A stretch of DNA of 64,000 nucleotides, from contig NW_026946363.1 in assembly GCF_035222375.1 (NCBI RefSeq), forward strand, positions 496,001-560,000. Direction: 5' to 3'. This document shows, piece by piece, positions 10,154 through 22,415 of the stretch. Position 1 is the first letter of the stretch, and each line of letters starts with the position of its first letter. The stretch is from Podospora pseudocomata. Its lineage: Eukaryota; Ascomycota; Sordariomycetes; Sordariales; Podosporaceae. Made by a program: the position numbers and the translations under genes. The notes under the pieces were generated by a model. That model saw only the letters and a program-made list of their open reading frames with translations. It had not been told where the DNA came from and made no database searches.

Positions 10154-10851
10154 CGGCGGCTGCAGCGGCGGCTGGAATCCCCTATTACGAGAAACAACGA
10201 GCGCAGCTTAAGGAGTTGTTGGCGAAGAGGAGGGCGCTGGATAAGAGACTTGTGGGTTTGACCCTTTCTTTCTGGAGTGACTGTGGGCAGGGAGCTAACG
10301 GGGATTGATGTAAACAGGCCGCTCAAGAAGAACACATTTTCCAAAAGGAGACGGAGTACCTCGAATCAACGCCGCACGGAAACATCATCATTGGGTTCGA
10401 CAACTATGCCAAGGGAGGAGGCGGCGCTGGGCAGGGACCAGGCGCTCCTTCGTCTTCTGCTGCGAGGAGAAAGGGCGGTGGTGGAGGTGGTGGTGGGATG
10501 CAAGGGGGGGTGTTGAATGATGCCAACAGGGTCTTTTCTCGTAGTTCGATTTCGTACAATCTGGCGGCACAGGCTCAGTTGGCTCAACAGCAGGCTGCCG
10601 AGGGTGTCACACCGGGTAGTACGCCAGGGCCTACGCCGATCAGTGGGAGTTTTGCTGGAGGAGACAGTTCAAAGGTTGGGACACCTACTAGTGCTGGGGG
10701 TGGGAATGGGGGGGGGAGTAAGGCGGGGAAGAAGGGGAGCAGTAAAAGGCCAGTAGGAAGAGGGGCGGCGGGTGATGGGGACGGAGATAGTGAGACTGAT
10801 TCCCGTGATGCTAAGAAAATTAGGACTGGCTTTGGGGCGGGGAGGAAGTGA
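9889..10851 (+). CDS. EAF6: Eaf6, NuA4 histone acetyltransferase subunit, with polyglutamine insert
   Basis: Two exons, 9889..10251 and 10318..10851, give 298 aa. The conserved core spans the intron: YYEKQRAQLKELLAKRRALDKRL joined to AAQEEHIFQKETEYLEST and GNIIIGFDNYAKG, which is the coiled-coil heart of Eaf6 (here described across the junction). Eaf6 is a small scaffold subunit of NuA4 and related MYST acetyltransferase complexes in the nucleus. Upstream of the core is a polyglutamine run of about 37 residues (10042-10152, mixed CAA/CAG) followed by seven Ala. Downstream is a long Gly/Ser-rich, low-complexity tail ending in a basic Lys-rich patch. The protein is therefore much longer than yeast Eaf6 (about 113 aa), entirely through disordered additions. 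The intron is phase 0 with a GTGGGT donor. Confidence 0.88.
10042..10152 (+). repeat. CAA/CAG trinucleotide tract inside EAF6
   Basis: One hundred and eleven bases of uninterrupted CAR codons, encoding about 37 Gln. The block is CAG-rich at both edges and mostly CAA in the middle, then runs into GCG/GCA codons for Ala. Such tracts change length readily, so population polymorphism is likely. Confidence 0.95.
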
Positions 10852-11413
10852 GATCACTTGAAGAAGGTGGTGATGAGCAGGGACTGTGTTGTACCAACAT
10901 GGAAGTTGTGATTTTATGGTAGGATGGATGGGAGCGAATGGCATGATACCAATGGCGTTTCTTTTTTTTTCTTTTTTATCTGGGCATGAGGTATGACCTC
11001 AAGATGCATATGGCGTTTACTGGCGGTGTTGACGGCATTCTTGTACGAGTACTTTTATAGCAGTTGTCTGAACAAAACAGGATTGTATCTTGTCTGGAGG
11101 ATCAAGTTTGTGTCGGACAGACTTTTCACGGGGATTAAAGGTTGCTTTGCATATGCTGGACGGGAGGCTTCCTATCCAGCACCGGGAATAAGGGCTGGAA
11201 TGTTGCAATGGGGCCCGGAAGGCTCGGATGTCGAGGTTGGGAAGATGGCGAGATGTTTTGTCTCCTGCCGGATCTGGAAGTCCTGATGCTTACACCACTG
11301 GCATGTCGTGCCATGGTTCTTCCAACCATAGGCGGTGATTAGCGCCTCTGTGGGTTGAATCTTGGACGTGAACGGGTTGCTGCTAGGGGGGGATGGGGGA
11401 ATGGATTTAAAGA
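10852..11413. other. Intergenic region
   Basis: Contains the EAF6 3' end (with a T-rich run near 10965-10975) and the start of the upstream region of the S9 peptidase gene. The frame 10993-11286 has no recognisable domain and is rejected. Confidence 0.45.
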
Positions 11414-14097
11414 GTGAGAAGTGCTTTTCCCGATGACATTATTCTCATCACTCTTGAGACTTTCTTTTCATTTACGTCAGAGATGGGGGAAGCTCAAGAC
11501 CCAAGGTGGGACGGATACGACGATGACGATGGGAGTGGTGGTGAAGAAGCTCTAGCAGCAGCCGCAGGTCTTAGCTGTTTCTCAATGCGGGGTTGTTCAG
11601 GGGAGGGGAAGCACCTTGATGGTTGTGGTGGTGCTGGTGCTGCCCCTCACTTGGACGGCACCAACAGCACCACCGCCATCGTTGTCTCTGAGCTCAAACA
11701 ATTGTTCTCCCGCAGCAGACGGCGATTATTATTATTCCCAGGAGTAGAAACGACCTTTTTCTCTGTCTGTTTTATCACCCTCTTTTTCTTGGCATTCATC
11801 ATCAACCCAGCTATTGCCAGCCCGGTTTGGAGGGATTCAGCCGGCAACATGACCATCATGGCGACAAAGTTCACGCCCGAGGTGATGCTCTCTGCCCCGC
11901 GGCGGTCGGCTGCTGTGCCGAACGGTAACGGGACGCTGGCGCTGTATACCGTGTCGACGTACTCGTTTGGGGAGCATAAGCGCAGGTCGGAGGTTAGGGT
12001 GTTGACGATTGCGAATGGGCAGTCGAGTGTTGTTGTGGAGGGGAGTGGTGCTTCGGAGCCGAATTGGGTTGGGGAGGAGGAGTTTGTTTGGGTTGAGGGG
12101 GTTGGGGAGAAGGGGGAGATGGAGATCAAATGGGGGGATGTGAGGGGGAATAAGGGGGTTGTGAAGAGGTTTGAGGGGGGGGTTGGGAATGTGAAGGTGA
12201 GGGAGGTGGAGAGGGGGAGGAGGTGGGTTTTGGGTTTTACGGTGGTGGTTACGCCTGGGGGGGAGATATATAACCCTGTGACGGAGGAGAAGGGGTTGTC
12301 GAGTGGGAGGGTGTATGATGGGTTGTTTGTGAGGCATTGGGATGCGTGGAGTTCGGAGAATAAGAACTCGATTAGGTATGGGTTTTTGAGGAGGAAGGAG
12401 GAGGGAGGGTTTGAGATTGAGGGGTTGGTGGATGCGCTTTATGGGACGGGATTGAGCTCGCCGGTGCCGCCGTTTGGGGGGACGGGTGACTTTGATGTTG
12501 GGCCGAAGGGGTTGGTGTTTGTGGCGAAGGATCCAAAGCTGGATCCGGCGATGTATACAAAGACTGATTTGTACTATCTGTCGCTGAAGGAGTTGGCGCA
12601 GGAGAAGCCGAAGCTGAGGTTGGTTGAGACGCCGGGGTTGGAAGGGTATTCACAAAGCCCGGTGTTTTCGAATGATGGAAACAAGATTGCGTTTACGCGG
12701 ATGAGAAGCAAGCAGTATGAGAGCGATAAGACCCGTCTGCTTTTGGTCAAAGATCTCGACGAGTTGAAGGCGGAAGAGTTCTATGCCACTGAGGACGGCG
12801 AAGGTGGCTGGGACGCCCGTCCAGATGCCATCCTCTGGTCTGCCGACGACAAGACACTCTACGTCACAGCCGAACACAGAGCTCGCAACCTCATCTTTCA
12901 GCTTCCCTCTACCCCGTGCGAAGCTGGCAAGAAGCTACCCTCTATCATTCCGACAACCGACGGCTCTGTCAGCGATGTGCGCCTCCTCAGCACCACCGTC
13001 TCGGCCCACTCTCCTGTGGCCGGCAGGTTATTCGTAACTTCCACTTCTTTGGTGGACAACTCCTGCTACAGCATTGTCAATCCCTCTCAAAGCACGTTCC
13101 ACATAGTTTCCTCCAACTCCAAGCAAGGGAAATCCTTCGGTCTCTCTCGGCTAAGCGTTGACGACATCACCTTCAAAGGTGCTGGCGACTATGATGTCCA
13201 TGCATTGGTCATGAGACCGTCCAACTTCGACCCCAAGAAGAAGTACCCCCTCTGCTTCTTGATCCACGGCGGCCCGCAAGGCGCCTGGGCTGACTCTTGG
13301 TCGACCCGCTGGAACCCAGCTGTTTTTGCCGAGCAAGGCTACGTCGTTGTCAGTCCCAACCCCACAGGCTCGACGGGATACGGCATGGCGCTACAAAACG
13401 GAATCAAGGGAGACTGGGGCGGTAAGCCATACAACGACCTAGTCAACGCCTTCGAGTACATCCAAGACAATCTGGACTACGTGGACACCGACAGAGCGGT
13501 GGCACTGGGTGCCAGCTACGGCGGCTACATGATCAACTGGATCCAAGGCCACCCCCTCGGCCGCAAGTTCAAGGCGCTCGTCTGCCACGATGGAGTGTTC
13601 TCCACCTCAAACCAGTGGTCAACTGAGGAGCTGTTTTTCCCCATCCACGACTTTGAGGGGACCATCTACGAGAACAAGGAGGGGTACCAAAAGTGGGATC
13701 CGGCGAACCATTTGAACGAGTGGGCCACGCCTGAGTTGATCATCCACAGCGAGCTGGACTACCGTCTTCCTGTTACGGAGGGGCTGGCGGCGTTCAATGT
13801 CTTGCAGGCGAAGAAGGTGCCGAGTAGGTTGTTGGTGTTTCCTGATGAGAATCACGTAAGTTTTACTCTTTCACACATTCTGATAAACGGGGGCTAACAT
13901 GGAATTAGTGGGTGCTTAAACCTGAGAACTCGCTTGTTTGGCACAAGACTGTGTTGGGTTGGATTAACAAGTATTCTGGGATTGAAGATGACGCTGGGGC
14001 GCAGGTCCAGGCTCACCAAGCCAATGTGACCAAGCGGGAGACTGAGCGGTTGGACAAGGAAACCTTTGCGAACTTGGTGAGCAAGTTGGCGTTGTGA
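11414..14097 (+). CDS. Dipeptidyl-peptidase V-like S9 peptidase with optional N-terminal extension
   Basis: Exons 11414..13855 and 13909..14097. The conserved protein starts at the ATG at 11849 ([20 protein letters not shown]) and is 731 aa. An N-terminal beta-propeller is followed by an alpha/beta-hydrolase domain with the nucleophile in GASYGGYM, Asp in [10 protein letters not shown] and His in PDENH, which sits exactly at the intron. These enzymes release dipeptides from polypeptide N-termini. In frame and without stops, 145 more codons lie upstream to the ATG at 11414. They include an Arg cluster and a hydrophobic stretch with an AxA-like end ([12 protein letters not shown]), which could act as a signal peptide or type II anchor. 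Family members starting at MTI..ATKF are often predicted cytosolic, so which start is used decides the location. Codon choice shifts sharply from G/T-ending (11900-12780) to C-ending and back near 13690. Confidence 0.88.
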
Positions 14098-15710
14098 GGG
14101 TGAAAGGTTGTAAACATCGGTATGACTGGCATGTTTTGCAATATGAGGGAAATAGATGAAGTGTTATATAGATGTTGATATCAGCAAGCCATTATATATA
14201 ACTGTTATTAGGTACGATCTCCTGATGTGTTCTTGGTAAATGCTTGTTCTCCCAAGGCTTACCTAGCCAGCAGTTGTCTCAATATTAGACCGCTACTCAC
14301 ATCTAAACCACCACCCCCTTGACTTAGGCACATATGGCTTAACAGATCCTATCCCTCAAATCAACCACCCCAAACCCCAAACACGCCCACCGTGGACGTC
14401 ACAAACCCCACCAGACCCTAAGCTTATGCAAAGACCACACCAGCACCAAGAATGAGAAACCGCCCTCCCCTATTCTTCCTTTCCTCTTTTCTTCCCTCGC
14501 CCTCCGGGGCCTTTGGTTAGTTTGCAATCTTGCAAACATTTACAGAAAGGCCTGCACCTGCTCCAAGTTCCCAGTCCGAGGATGATGGATGGCACGCTAC
14601 TCAGAGACCTGATTTGCAATCGCAAATATTGCAGAGAAGAAAGATGGGCACGCACTCCAACCTGGGGATGGCATGCCACATACTCAAAGAGACTGCTACC
14701 ATTCTCCCCCCCTTCCCCCGCCCGCTGTGGTCATGGTTTTGCTGTGACATGGAGGAGGAGAAACTCATCAGTATGAGACTTGACAGTGTCTTGAGCCAGG
14801 TCTCAGTCTATCAAGTGGTATAAAACCGTCACCAGTCGTCTACCTCCCAAGTTGAAATGCATCTATGAAAGCCAACACTGTGAACAATTGATGAGTGAGT
14901 ATCGCCCAGGTAAACAACTGAGCAAACAAACGACAACCACCAAAGCACGAACCAGTAGAAATAACACAAATGACCAAACTAGCATCATATTCAACCGAAT
15001 ATACTAGATATACCTAAGCTAAACTATTTGAAAATCATCCTCCATCCCTCCACTCTTCTCTTCTCTCGTTGTGCGCAGCAAATGGTATCCTACACTACTG
15101 CATTCCATAACAGTTGACATAATTACTCATTGCGCTCCTTCACCCCAAACCATGAACCGCCCGCTTTGCATCAACAAAAGGAATAATCCTGGCTTATCGA
15201 AACTTTGCCAACCACCTGCCGCCATGAGTGCAAATGCTGAAAATGAGATATTCAACACAAGCGGTGCCCCCCTAATCCTAATCCCAAACAGGGGCTTCCT
15301 TCTTCTTCTTGTCCACCTCAAACCCCCAATGACGGTTCCTTTTCTGAATGACGTAAACAGAAAAACAAAACGGGTTCCGATAACACATCTCCCAACAACA
15401 ACAACAACAACAACAACAACTACATTTTTTTGCCCAGCCAGAACAATGGTATCTTCCAGTTGTCTCCCTTTCCCCGATACGCCAAAACGCCCACTCGGTT
15501 CGTATTTGACGACCGTGTGAAAACATTTGTTAAGAAGAGAATATAAAAAAGAAAAGAAAACAAAGGGAAATGAGATAGCCGTCCATGCGCCGCCGCCTTC
15601 CTAGATAATTCCGCCAAGAGGCAAATGATGTACAGTGAATAGCCGAGACCAAAAGCAAACCCAAAACACCAGGTTGAATGCTGTTTACGCTGTCAATGCC
15701 GCGCTGGACT
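14098..15710. other. Convergent intergenic region with CAA microsatellite
   Basis: About 1.6 kb between the 3' ends of the S9 peptidase (+) and RAD21 (-). It is A/T-richer than the genes. It holds a CAA repeat of about nine units at 15393-15420 and no supported gene. The frames 14513-14776, 14530-14823 and 15071-15520 have no recognisable features. Confidence 0.5.
15393..15420 (+). repeat. CAA microsatellite
   Basis: About nine tandem CAA units in noncoding DNA downstream of RAD21. Confidence 0.9.
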
Positions 15711-17696
15711 CTAAGCCGAAACAGACACGGCAGCAGTTGTAGCCATAGCATGCCCGGGCTCGTTACCTTGATGTTGCTCACGAGCCATCTCACCACCTGC
15801 TTCCCTCTCGGCCCAGTCACCCCAGAGACCACGCTTGCCGCGCACCCGGATTGGGCCGCCAAGGGATCCCTCGGGTTGCTCGACCTTGATGGCATCCTTG
15901 GTGGCAAGGACAAGGCACTCAAAGAACATCTTGGTGGCATCGGCCTTGCTTGTCCTTCCTTCTGGCAGGAGTTCCTGGAAGACAACGGCATTCTTCTTGC
16001 GGACTTCAGCATTGGTTTCGGCCTCAGCACCGAAGAGGTCGCGCAGGATATGGACAGCATGCTTGGTGCCAATCGATACGGGCCCGCTGTCAGCGGGGTG
16101 AACGATGGGAACGCTGGTCTCATCAAAGTTGGGCATCGGGCTAGAGGCCTCATGGCGCCTCTCCCCCTCTTCGTCGTGCTGCAGCACAGCAGTCTCATCA
16201 GCGGGAATATCGAGAACTGTGCCATCGGCTGCGATGGACTGGTTGCCAATAACGGTCCCGTCCATGTTGAAAACGCTCTCGTCGGCGGGAAGTTCAAGAC
16301 GGGGAGACTTAGACCTGTTTTGCTCTTCGTCCGTCTCCATGTCGGCAACGCCACTATCGCGCTTCCGCTTGAGCTCATTTGGCCGAATCGAGCCAAGGGA
16401 CAAGAGACCCTTCAGCTCGGGAGCCCACCCATCACTGCGGCCCTCAAACAAAATGTTCTGAATAAAGCCACCATTTTTGTGGAGGTCCTCAAGACCAGTG
16501 ATGTACGGGTCGTGAGTGAGGAAGGACTGTGGCTTCAAGATGTTGTCGCGCTTCGCCTGCTGTTCCCTGATCTGTTGAGTAGACAGAACAGTTTGCTCAT
16601 CAGGTTGGAGTAGCTTTCTCTTCTTCTGGCGCTGAGGGGCGTTGGCAATGGTGGCGGTTGGCTCGTCACTAGGCTCGTACAGATCGGTAGTCATGTGGCG
16701 GCTGTACTCCATCTCAACCTCCTTGGCAAACTCCTCATCAATGTCGGACAGCGGGGACTCCGAGATGCGGGCGCGGCTCATATCGGGGCCAGCAGCTGCG
16801 GGCATCGCAGACGCATCACCAACATTGAGCGTGACATCGTCTGGCATGGCGATATCGCCCTCATCATCCATGATGTGAACGCCATCGCCAAAGTCAAGTC
16901 CTTCCAGGGAGACGGCACGCTCGTTTCTGTCCTTGCCCAGGTCGAAGTCCATCTCGCTGAGCATGTCGTCCTCAACAGACCGGACGGGAGGCGCATCTCT
17001 GCCCATTTCCACGCTCCGGTCCAGCCTTGATCCTTCAACAATATCCTCACCAAAATCCAGTTTCAGACCGAGATCGTCATCGAAATTACCGAGTCCCATT
17101 TCCTCGTCCTCATCATGAGATGTATTTTGAAGGAACTGGCTATTGTTGAAATCCTCTTGCAAATATGTATCTCGGTTCAGCGCACGAGCCTTGCGGGCCA
17201 TAGAGGGCGTCGCAGTGATCGCTTCCAGTTGTGACAGGAGGAAGTCCGAGCTTGGTGGTGGGAGCAAATCGAGGTTGTCGTACATTGTGATTTTATCAGG
17301 CAACATTAGAGCTTCCTTGTTCTGAATGTGCAAGTTTGTGGGAATATCATGATTGCCAGTCGAACGGAAAGCCTGCGCATGTTAGAAATCATATTGTCTC
17401 GCGCAGCTGGGGTCAAAGAGCTGAACGCTTACCATTTTGATCTTGACAAGAGCTTCATTGCAGTCGTCGAGCAGGTAGCGGGCCTTGCGGCTGTAGATGC
17501 GAACGACACCTAGCAGGAGCTGGCCGGAGAGACGGAGAGCTAAGGGGGCATCGTTGGGAGCGATAATGGCGTCGACACTGTCCTGGAGATTGTGCTGCAA
17601 AATCTGGACTTTCGATACCTTGCGCTCCTGGTTGGCAGATAGCCATGCCTTGGCCAAGGGGCCGGTGGCGCTGAGAAGCGTGCCCGACCAGAACAT
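15711..17696 (-). CDS. RAD21: Rad21/Scc1 cohesin kleisin
   Basis: Exons 17696..17433 and 17372..15711 give 641 aa. The N-terminal Smc3-binding kleisin domain is intact from MFWSGTLLSATGPLAKAWLS through RIYSRKARYLLDDCNEALVKIK to about residue 110. The C-terminal winged helix (about residues 540-600; SIGTKHAVHILRDLFGAEA and SKADATKMFFECLVLATKD) would bind the Smc1 head. The long acidic middle is disordered. A hexamer SVEMGR at residues 208-213 (16998-17015) closely matches the separase site SVEQGR known from budding yeast Scc1. The protein closes the cohesin ring that holds sister chromatids and is cut by separase at anaphase. The tail after the winged helix is about 40 residues. The gene is divergent from PMR1. 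Confidence 0.93.
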
Positions 17697-19133
17697 GGCG
17701 GCGACGGGAGTGCCGGGAGCAAGTGAGGTGGTTTACCGAGTGCAAGTGAATAATATACAGCTATGACTGGTTGTCGATCTCGAGCGTCGACGGCGGAGGG
17801 GTGCGCGGGGCAGACCGGTGTGGTTGCTGGAGATGACGATGGTGGGTTGTTGGGTTGTCAGGGTGGCGGAGGAGGGTAAACAAGAAAGCGCGTGTTGCGT
17901 TGTTTGGTGAACGGGCGCGTGGACGAAGCGCCGTCTTCGGCTTTGGTGCCGACAGTTGCGCAAAATACCAAAAAATGGCGATGATGTTGTGATAATTGTA
18001 CCAGACAATGCAATGCGCGTCGGCCGGAGAAATCGCGATCGGGTCTGGGTGCGATGCGCTGGATGGAACAAAGGCGAATTGGTGAAGAAAGAGGGAGGGG
18101 ACGTGGTTCGAGGGCCGGGTGAGTGTGGGAATTGCTTGCCGTTTGAAAATCGAGTTGCTGCGAAATTTGAGAGGCTGGGGACAGCTGCACCAGCCACAAT
18201 CAATTAACCAGCCAACAGCGCGCCGAGCTGAGTCACGTGGCTTGGTGTCGCCTGTTGGACATCAGCCTTGGCGGATTACATCACCAGGCGATAGCCATCT
18301 TCGTCGCAAGTTGATGCGGCTTTCCCAACTTGCGCGTCATGGGTTTCGCAATTGCGGTCGAATATCCGTATCCCTCTCACTGTCTCCCAAGCAATCGACT
18401 CTCGACTCTCACATGATACATGATCAACTACTCGACAGTTCTTTCAAAGAAACTGGGACCAGACCTTCTTCAACACAAGAAGAGCATAATTATCAGTTAT
18501 CCCGGACTATCCTTCGCACTACCCATTTCTAGCTCGAAGACCCTTTTGTGTTACTGTCGGTCTTCAACTTTTCATCCTCTACGATGTGAGAAATGATGGC
18601 CGAAAGGTTGTCGCATTGAATTTCTGACCAATGGCAGCCTGCGTTTTATCTGCCACCCCTTTCAGCCTCATGACATCCCTGAAAAGTTGCCAAGGCCTTT
18701 TGGGAGTGGCCTGTGTGCCCCTGGAAGTCCGGCTGGTCGGTCCAGATGCAGACACGTTCCACAATGGTGGATGGCACCGCGACCTGGTCCAAGTTTCCAC
18801 TTTGTATCCAACCAGACCACTGCCGTCCAACTCAAAAAGTTTCCCTCCCAGTGGATTCAAACCCAATTCCGCACGGAGTCTACGGATGTGGTGATGCCTC
18901 TCCCGTGATGCACTATTCTTGTTCAAACTTTTAGCTCCCCTGCTTTCATCCCTCCATCTGTCTGTCAGCCCAGCTCTATCGACCAACATTCGCCCCCTTC
19001 CTCACCCCCATCGCAACAGCCATTGATGTCTTTCGGTCTGGATCTCAGCTTTCGCTAGGGCCCGTTGCGCCCAGGCCAGGCATTTGGCATATCTACACGT
19101 CCTCCTGATCCTGAACACACCGCCAGAATCGAA
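17697..19133. promoter_or_regulatory. Divergent promoter region of RAD21 and PMR1
   Basis: About 1.4 kb between the two start codons. Open frames at 17733-18203 (-) and 18119-18532 (+) are unsupported. The right half has C/T-rich stretches at about 18370-18410 and 18520-18560, as in fungal 5' leaders, and carries several upstream ATGs before the PMR1 start. Confidence 0.5.
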
Positions 19134-22100
19134 ATGGATCGCTTTACTCGAACGAATGGCGGCGATGCGCTGCCGATCTACCACAACTCCCCTGTGCCTG
19201 CGCAGCTCACCATACCTCAGGCCGGTGACCGCCCCCCATCTACCTCACCACGGACGACGTCTGCACAATCAAGAGTAGGAAGGGGAAACGTTCTTTTCAT
19301 AATGTTGCGGCGCGATGGGCTAACTGTGTTTTACTAGAGCATTGCCAACGAATATTCATACCAAAGCCCCGCCGAAGTCGCATCTCGATTAAATACGTCG
19401 TTAACTCAAGGCCTGACGGCTGCGGAGGCCCTTTCAAGGCTACGCGACTATGGCCCAAACGAAATACCTCACGCCGAGCCTGAGCCATTATGGTTGCGGT
19501 TTCTCGGGCAGTTCAAAGAGCCCCTGATTGTCTTGCTGCTGTGCTCGGCTGGGCTGTCATTGCTGGTAGGAAACATGGACGACGCTGTCAGCATCACAGT
19601 GGCGGTGACCATTGTGATTAGTGTGGGGTTCTTGCAAGAATATCGTTCCGAAAAGTCTATCGAGGCACTCAACCACTTGGTTCCGAACCATGCGCATCTT
19701 GTGCGGAAACAATCATCGGGTACGACCCCTGGGGCCCGCACCCCAAACGAACCGACGGCCGGCGCTTCAGGATTAGCGACGCCCGAGGAGGAGGTTCTCG
19801 AGGCTACTTCATCAAAAGTCATGGCCGCCCAGCTTGTACCTGGTGACCTCGTTCTCTTCACCACTGGCGATCGTATCCCTGCCGACATTCGAGTCACCAA
19901 AGCTGCGGACTTGACCATCGACGCCTCGAACCTCACAGGAGAGAATGCACCTGTCAGGATCACAGCAGATGCTCGCCCCCGCCAAGGCTTCGCATCACCT
20001 GCCCCAGGCGATGCCAGCCTTCAGCTGCCTCGTCCAACTTTTGCGGCAGGCAATGCGGACGACAAGGGTCAAAATATTGCGTACATGGGAACACTGGTAA
20101 AATCCGGACATGGACAAGGAATTGTGTTTGCGACTGGAGGTGATACGCACTTTGGCACTATTGCCACCAGTGTCTCTGGAACTGAAAGCCCGCGGTCCCC
20201 TCTCCAGCTCTCCATGGACGACCTAGGAGGCCAGCTGACACGCATGTCGTTTGGAATCATTGGTCTGATCTCCATATTTGGATGGTTGCAGGGAAAGAAC
20301 CTGCTTGAAATATTCACCATCTCCGTCTCACTGGCTGTTGCGGCTATTCCTGAAGGTCTTCCCATCATTGTCACGGTCACCCTGGCTTTGGGTGTTCACC
20401 GGATGGCTAAACACAACGCCATTGTCCGTCGGATGCCGAAAGTTGAGACGCTGGGTTCTGTAAATGTGGTCTGCACAGACAAAACGGGAACACTGACAAC
20501 GAATCATATGACAACGACCAAGATTTGGACATTTGGCAATGACGATGCCTTCAATGTTGATTCGGATGAAGAATTGACGGGAAAGGAGCCCGACGCTGCC
20601 ACCCACAGGATCTTGCGCATTGGCAACATTGCCAACAATGCCCGTCCTGCGAGAAATCACAATGAAAATGGACCTGCTGCCAGAGCCGTCTTTTCCTCCA
20701 CGCAACATAGAGGTCAAGGGTCGTCATCATACACCCGTTGGGTAGGACAGCCCACAGATGTTGCTATGCTTGACCTGTTGGATCGGTTCAGTTTACATGA
20801 CGTCCGTGACTCCCTTGGACCTCGAGTTGCTGAGACGCCATTCAGCTCTGAGCGCAAGTGGATGGGCGTCGTCATTGCAGACGGAGATAAGGAACATGCA
20901 TATATGAAGGGTGCGATTGATCGAGTCCTCGACACTTGCGATACATACGTGACAGATGATGGGCGGGAGTTCGTCATGGATGCTGGTCGCAGGGAAGAGG
21001 CTATACAGGCAGCCGAGAAGATGGCTAGGCAAGGCCTCCGTGTCCTTGCTTTTGCCAATGGTCCGGTAAATAAGTCTGCTAGGAGCAAGGCTGCCAGGAG
21101 TACCACTCCGAATGGCCGGGAAAGTCCAAATGCTGTTGGCGCTGTTGAAGAGCAGTACCGGGGACTTACTTTTGCCGGACTTGTAGGCATGAGTGATCCC
21201 CCTCGGCCTGGTGTCGGCCGCTCTATCAGAAAACTGATGCGAGGCTGTGTCAAGGTTATCATGATTACTGGCGACGGCGAATCAACCGCTTTGGCGATTG
21301 GCAAGCAATTGGGAATGGCGGTCGCCGTTCCCACAGAACACTCTTCGAATCAGATCACCGTCAAGCCAGTATTGCGGGGTGATGAGCTTGACGAGATGTC
21401 CGATGAAGATCTTGCTCGAGCTTTGGATCACACCACTATCTTTGCCCGCACCACCCCCGAACACAAAATGAAGATCATTCGCGCTCTCCAGTCTCGTGGT
21501 GATATTGTCGCCATGACGGGAGATGGAGTCAACGATGCACCTGCCCTCAAAAAGGCGGATATCGGCATTGCCATGGGCATGCATGGAACTGACGTCGCCA
21601 AAGAGGCGGCTGATATGATTCTAACGGACGACGACTTCTCTACTATTCTTCACGCTATCGAGGAGGGCAAGGCCATCTTCAACAATATTCAGAACTTCCT
21701 CACCTTCCAGCTGAGCACAAGCGCGGCCGGCCTCTCTCTTGTCTTGATCTGCACCGCTTTGGGGTTCAAGTCTCCATTGAACGCGATGCAGATTCTGTGG
21801 ATCAGTAAGCACCCCCTTCGACGCCTTTTCAGTCACTTCGATCACTAACACAGTACAACAGACATCATAATGGATGGGCCTCCGGCGCAATCCCTCGGCG
21901 TCGAAGCTGTAGACAAGGACGTTATGAACCGCCCTCCCCGCCGCCGTAACGACGCGGTCCTTACTCGCCCGTTGGTTTCTCGCGTGTTGACCCAAGCGTT
22001 TGTCATTATGGTTGGCACGATGCTGGTTTACACTCACGAAATGCAAGACGGCATCGTCACCCGTCGGGACACCACCATGACCTTCACCGCTTTTGTCATG

Positions 22101-22415
22101 TTTGACATGTTCAACGCTCTTGCTTGCCGTTCCGAATCGAAATCGATCTTGAGAGGAGAAGTTGGGCTGTTCAGCAACACTCTGTTCAACTGGGCCGTGA
22201 GCTTGAGTATGTTGGGGCAGCTGCTGGTGATTTACTTCCCTTGGCTGCAGGAGGTGTTCCAGACGGAGGCGCTGGGGTGGAGGGATCTGGCGAAGCTGGT
22301 GGTGCTGTGTAGCACTGTGTTCTGGGTGGATGAGGGGAGGAAGTGGTTGAAGTATGGGAAGAGGAAGATTGGGTTGGGTGGGAGGACAGGGGGTGGGTAT
22401 AGTCAGGCTGTGTGA
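19134..22415 (+). CDS. PMR1: Golgi Ca2+/Mn2+ P-type ATPase (PMR1/SPCA)
   Basis: Exons 19134..19274, 19338..21804 and 21862..22415 give 1053 aa. The pump exchanges ATP energy for moving Ca2+ and Mn2+ into the Golgi lumen. All P2A signatures are present in order: an N-terminal cation-ATPase domain ([19 protein letters not shown]), the actuator loop with LTGEN, PEGLP in the M4 ion-binding helix, the phosphorylated Asp in DKTGTLT (about residue 428), the nucleotide domain, and the hinge [17 protein letters not shown]. The C-terminal transmembrane helices M5-M10 follow, with the last intron inside the [13 protein letters not shown] segment. Extra Ser/Pro-rich inserts occur in the actuator region (about residues 120-155) and before residue 660. 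The start at 19134 fits the spliced first exon. The last 200 bp switch to G-ending codons. Confidence 0.95.
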
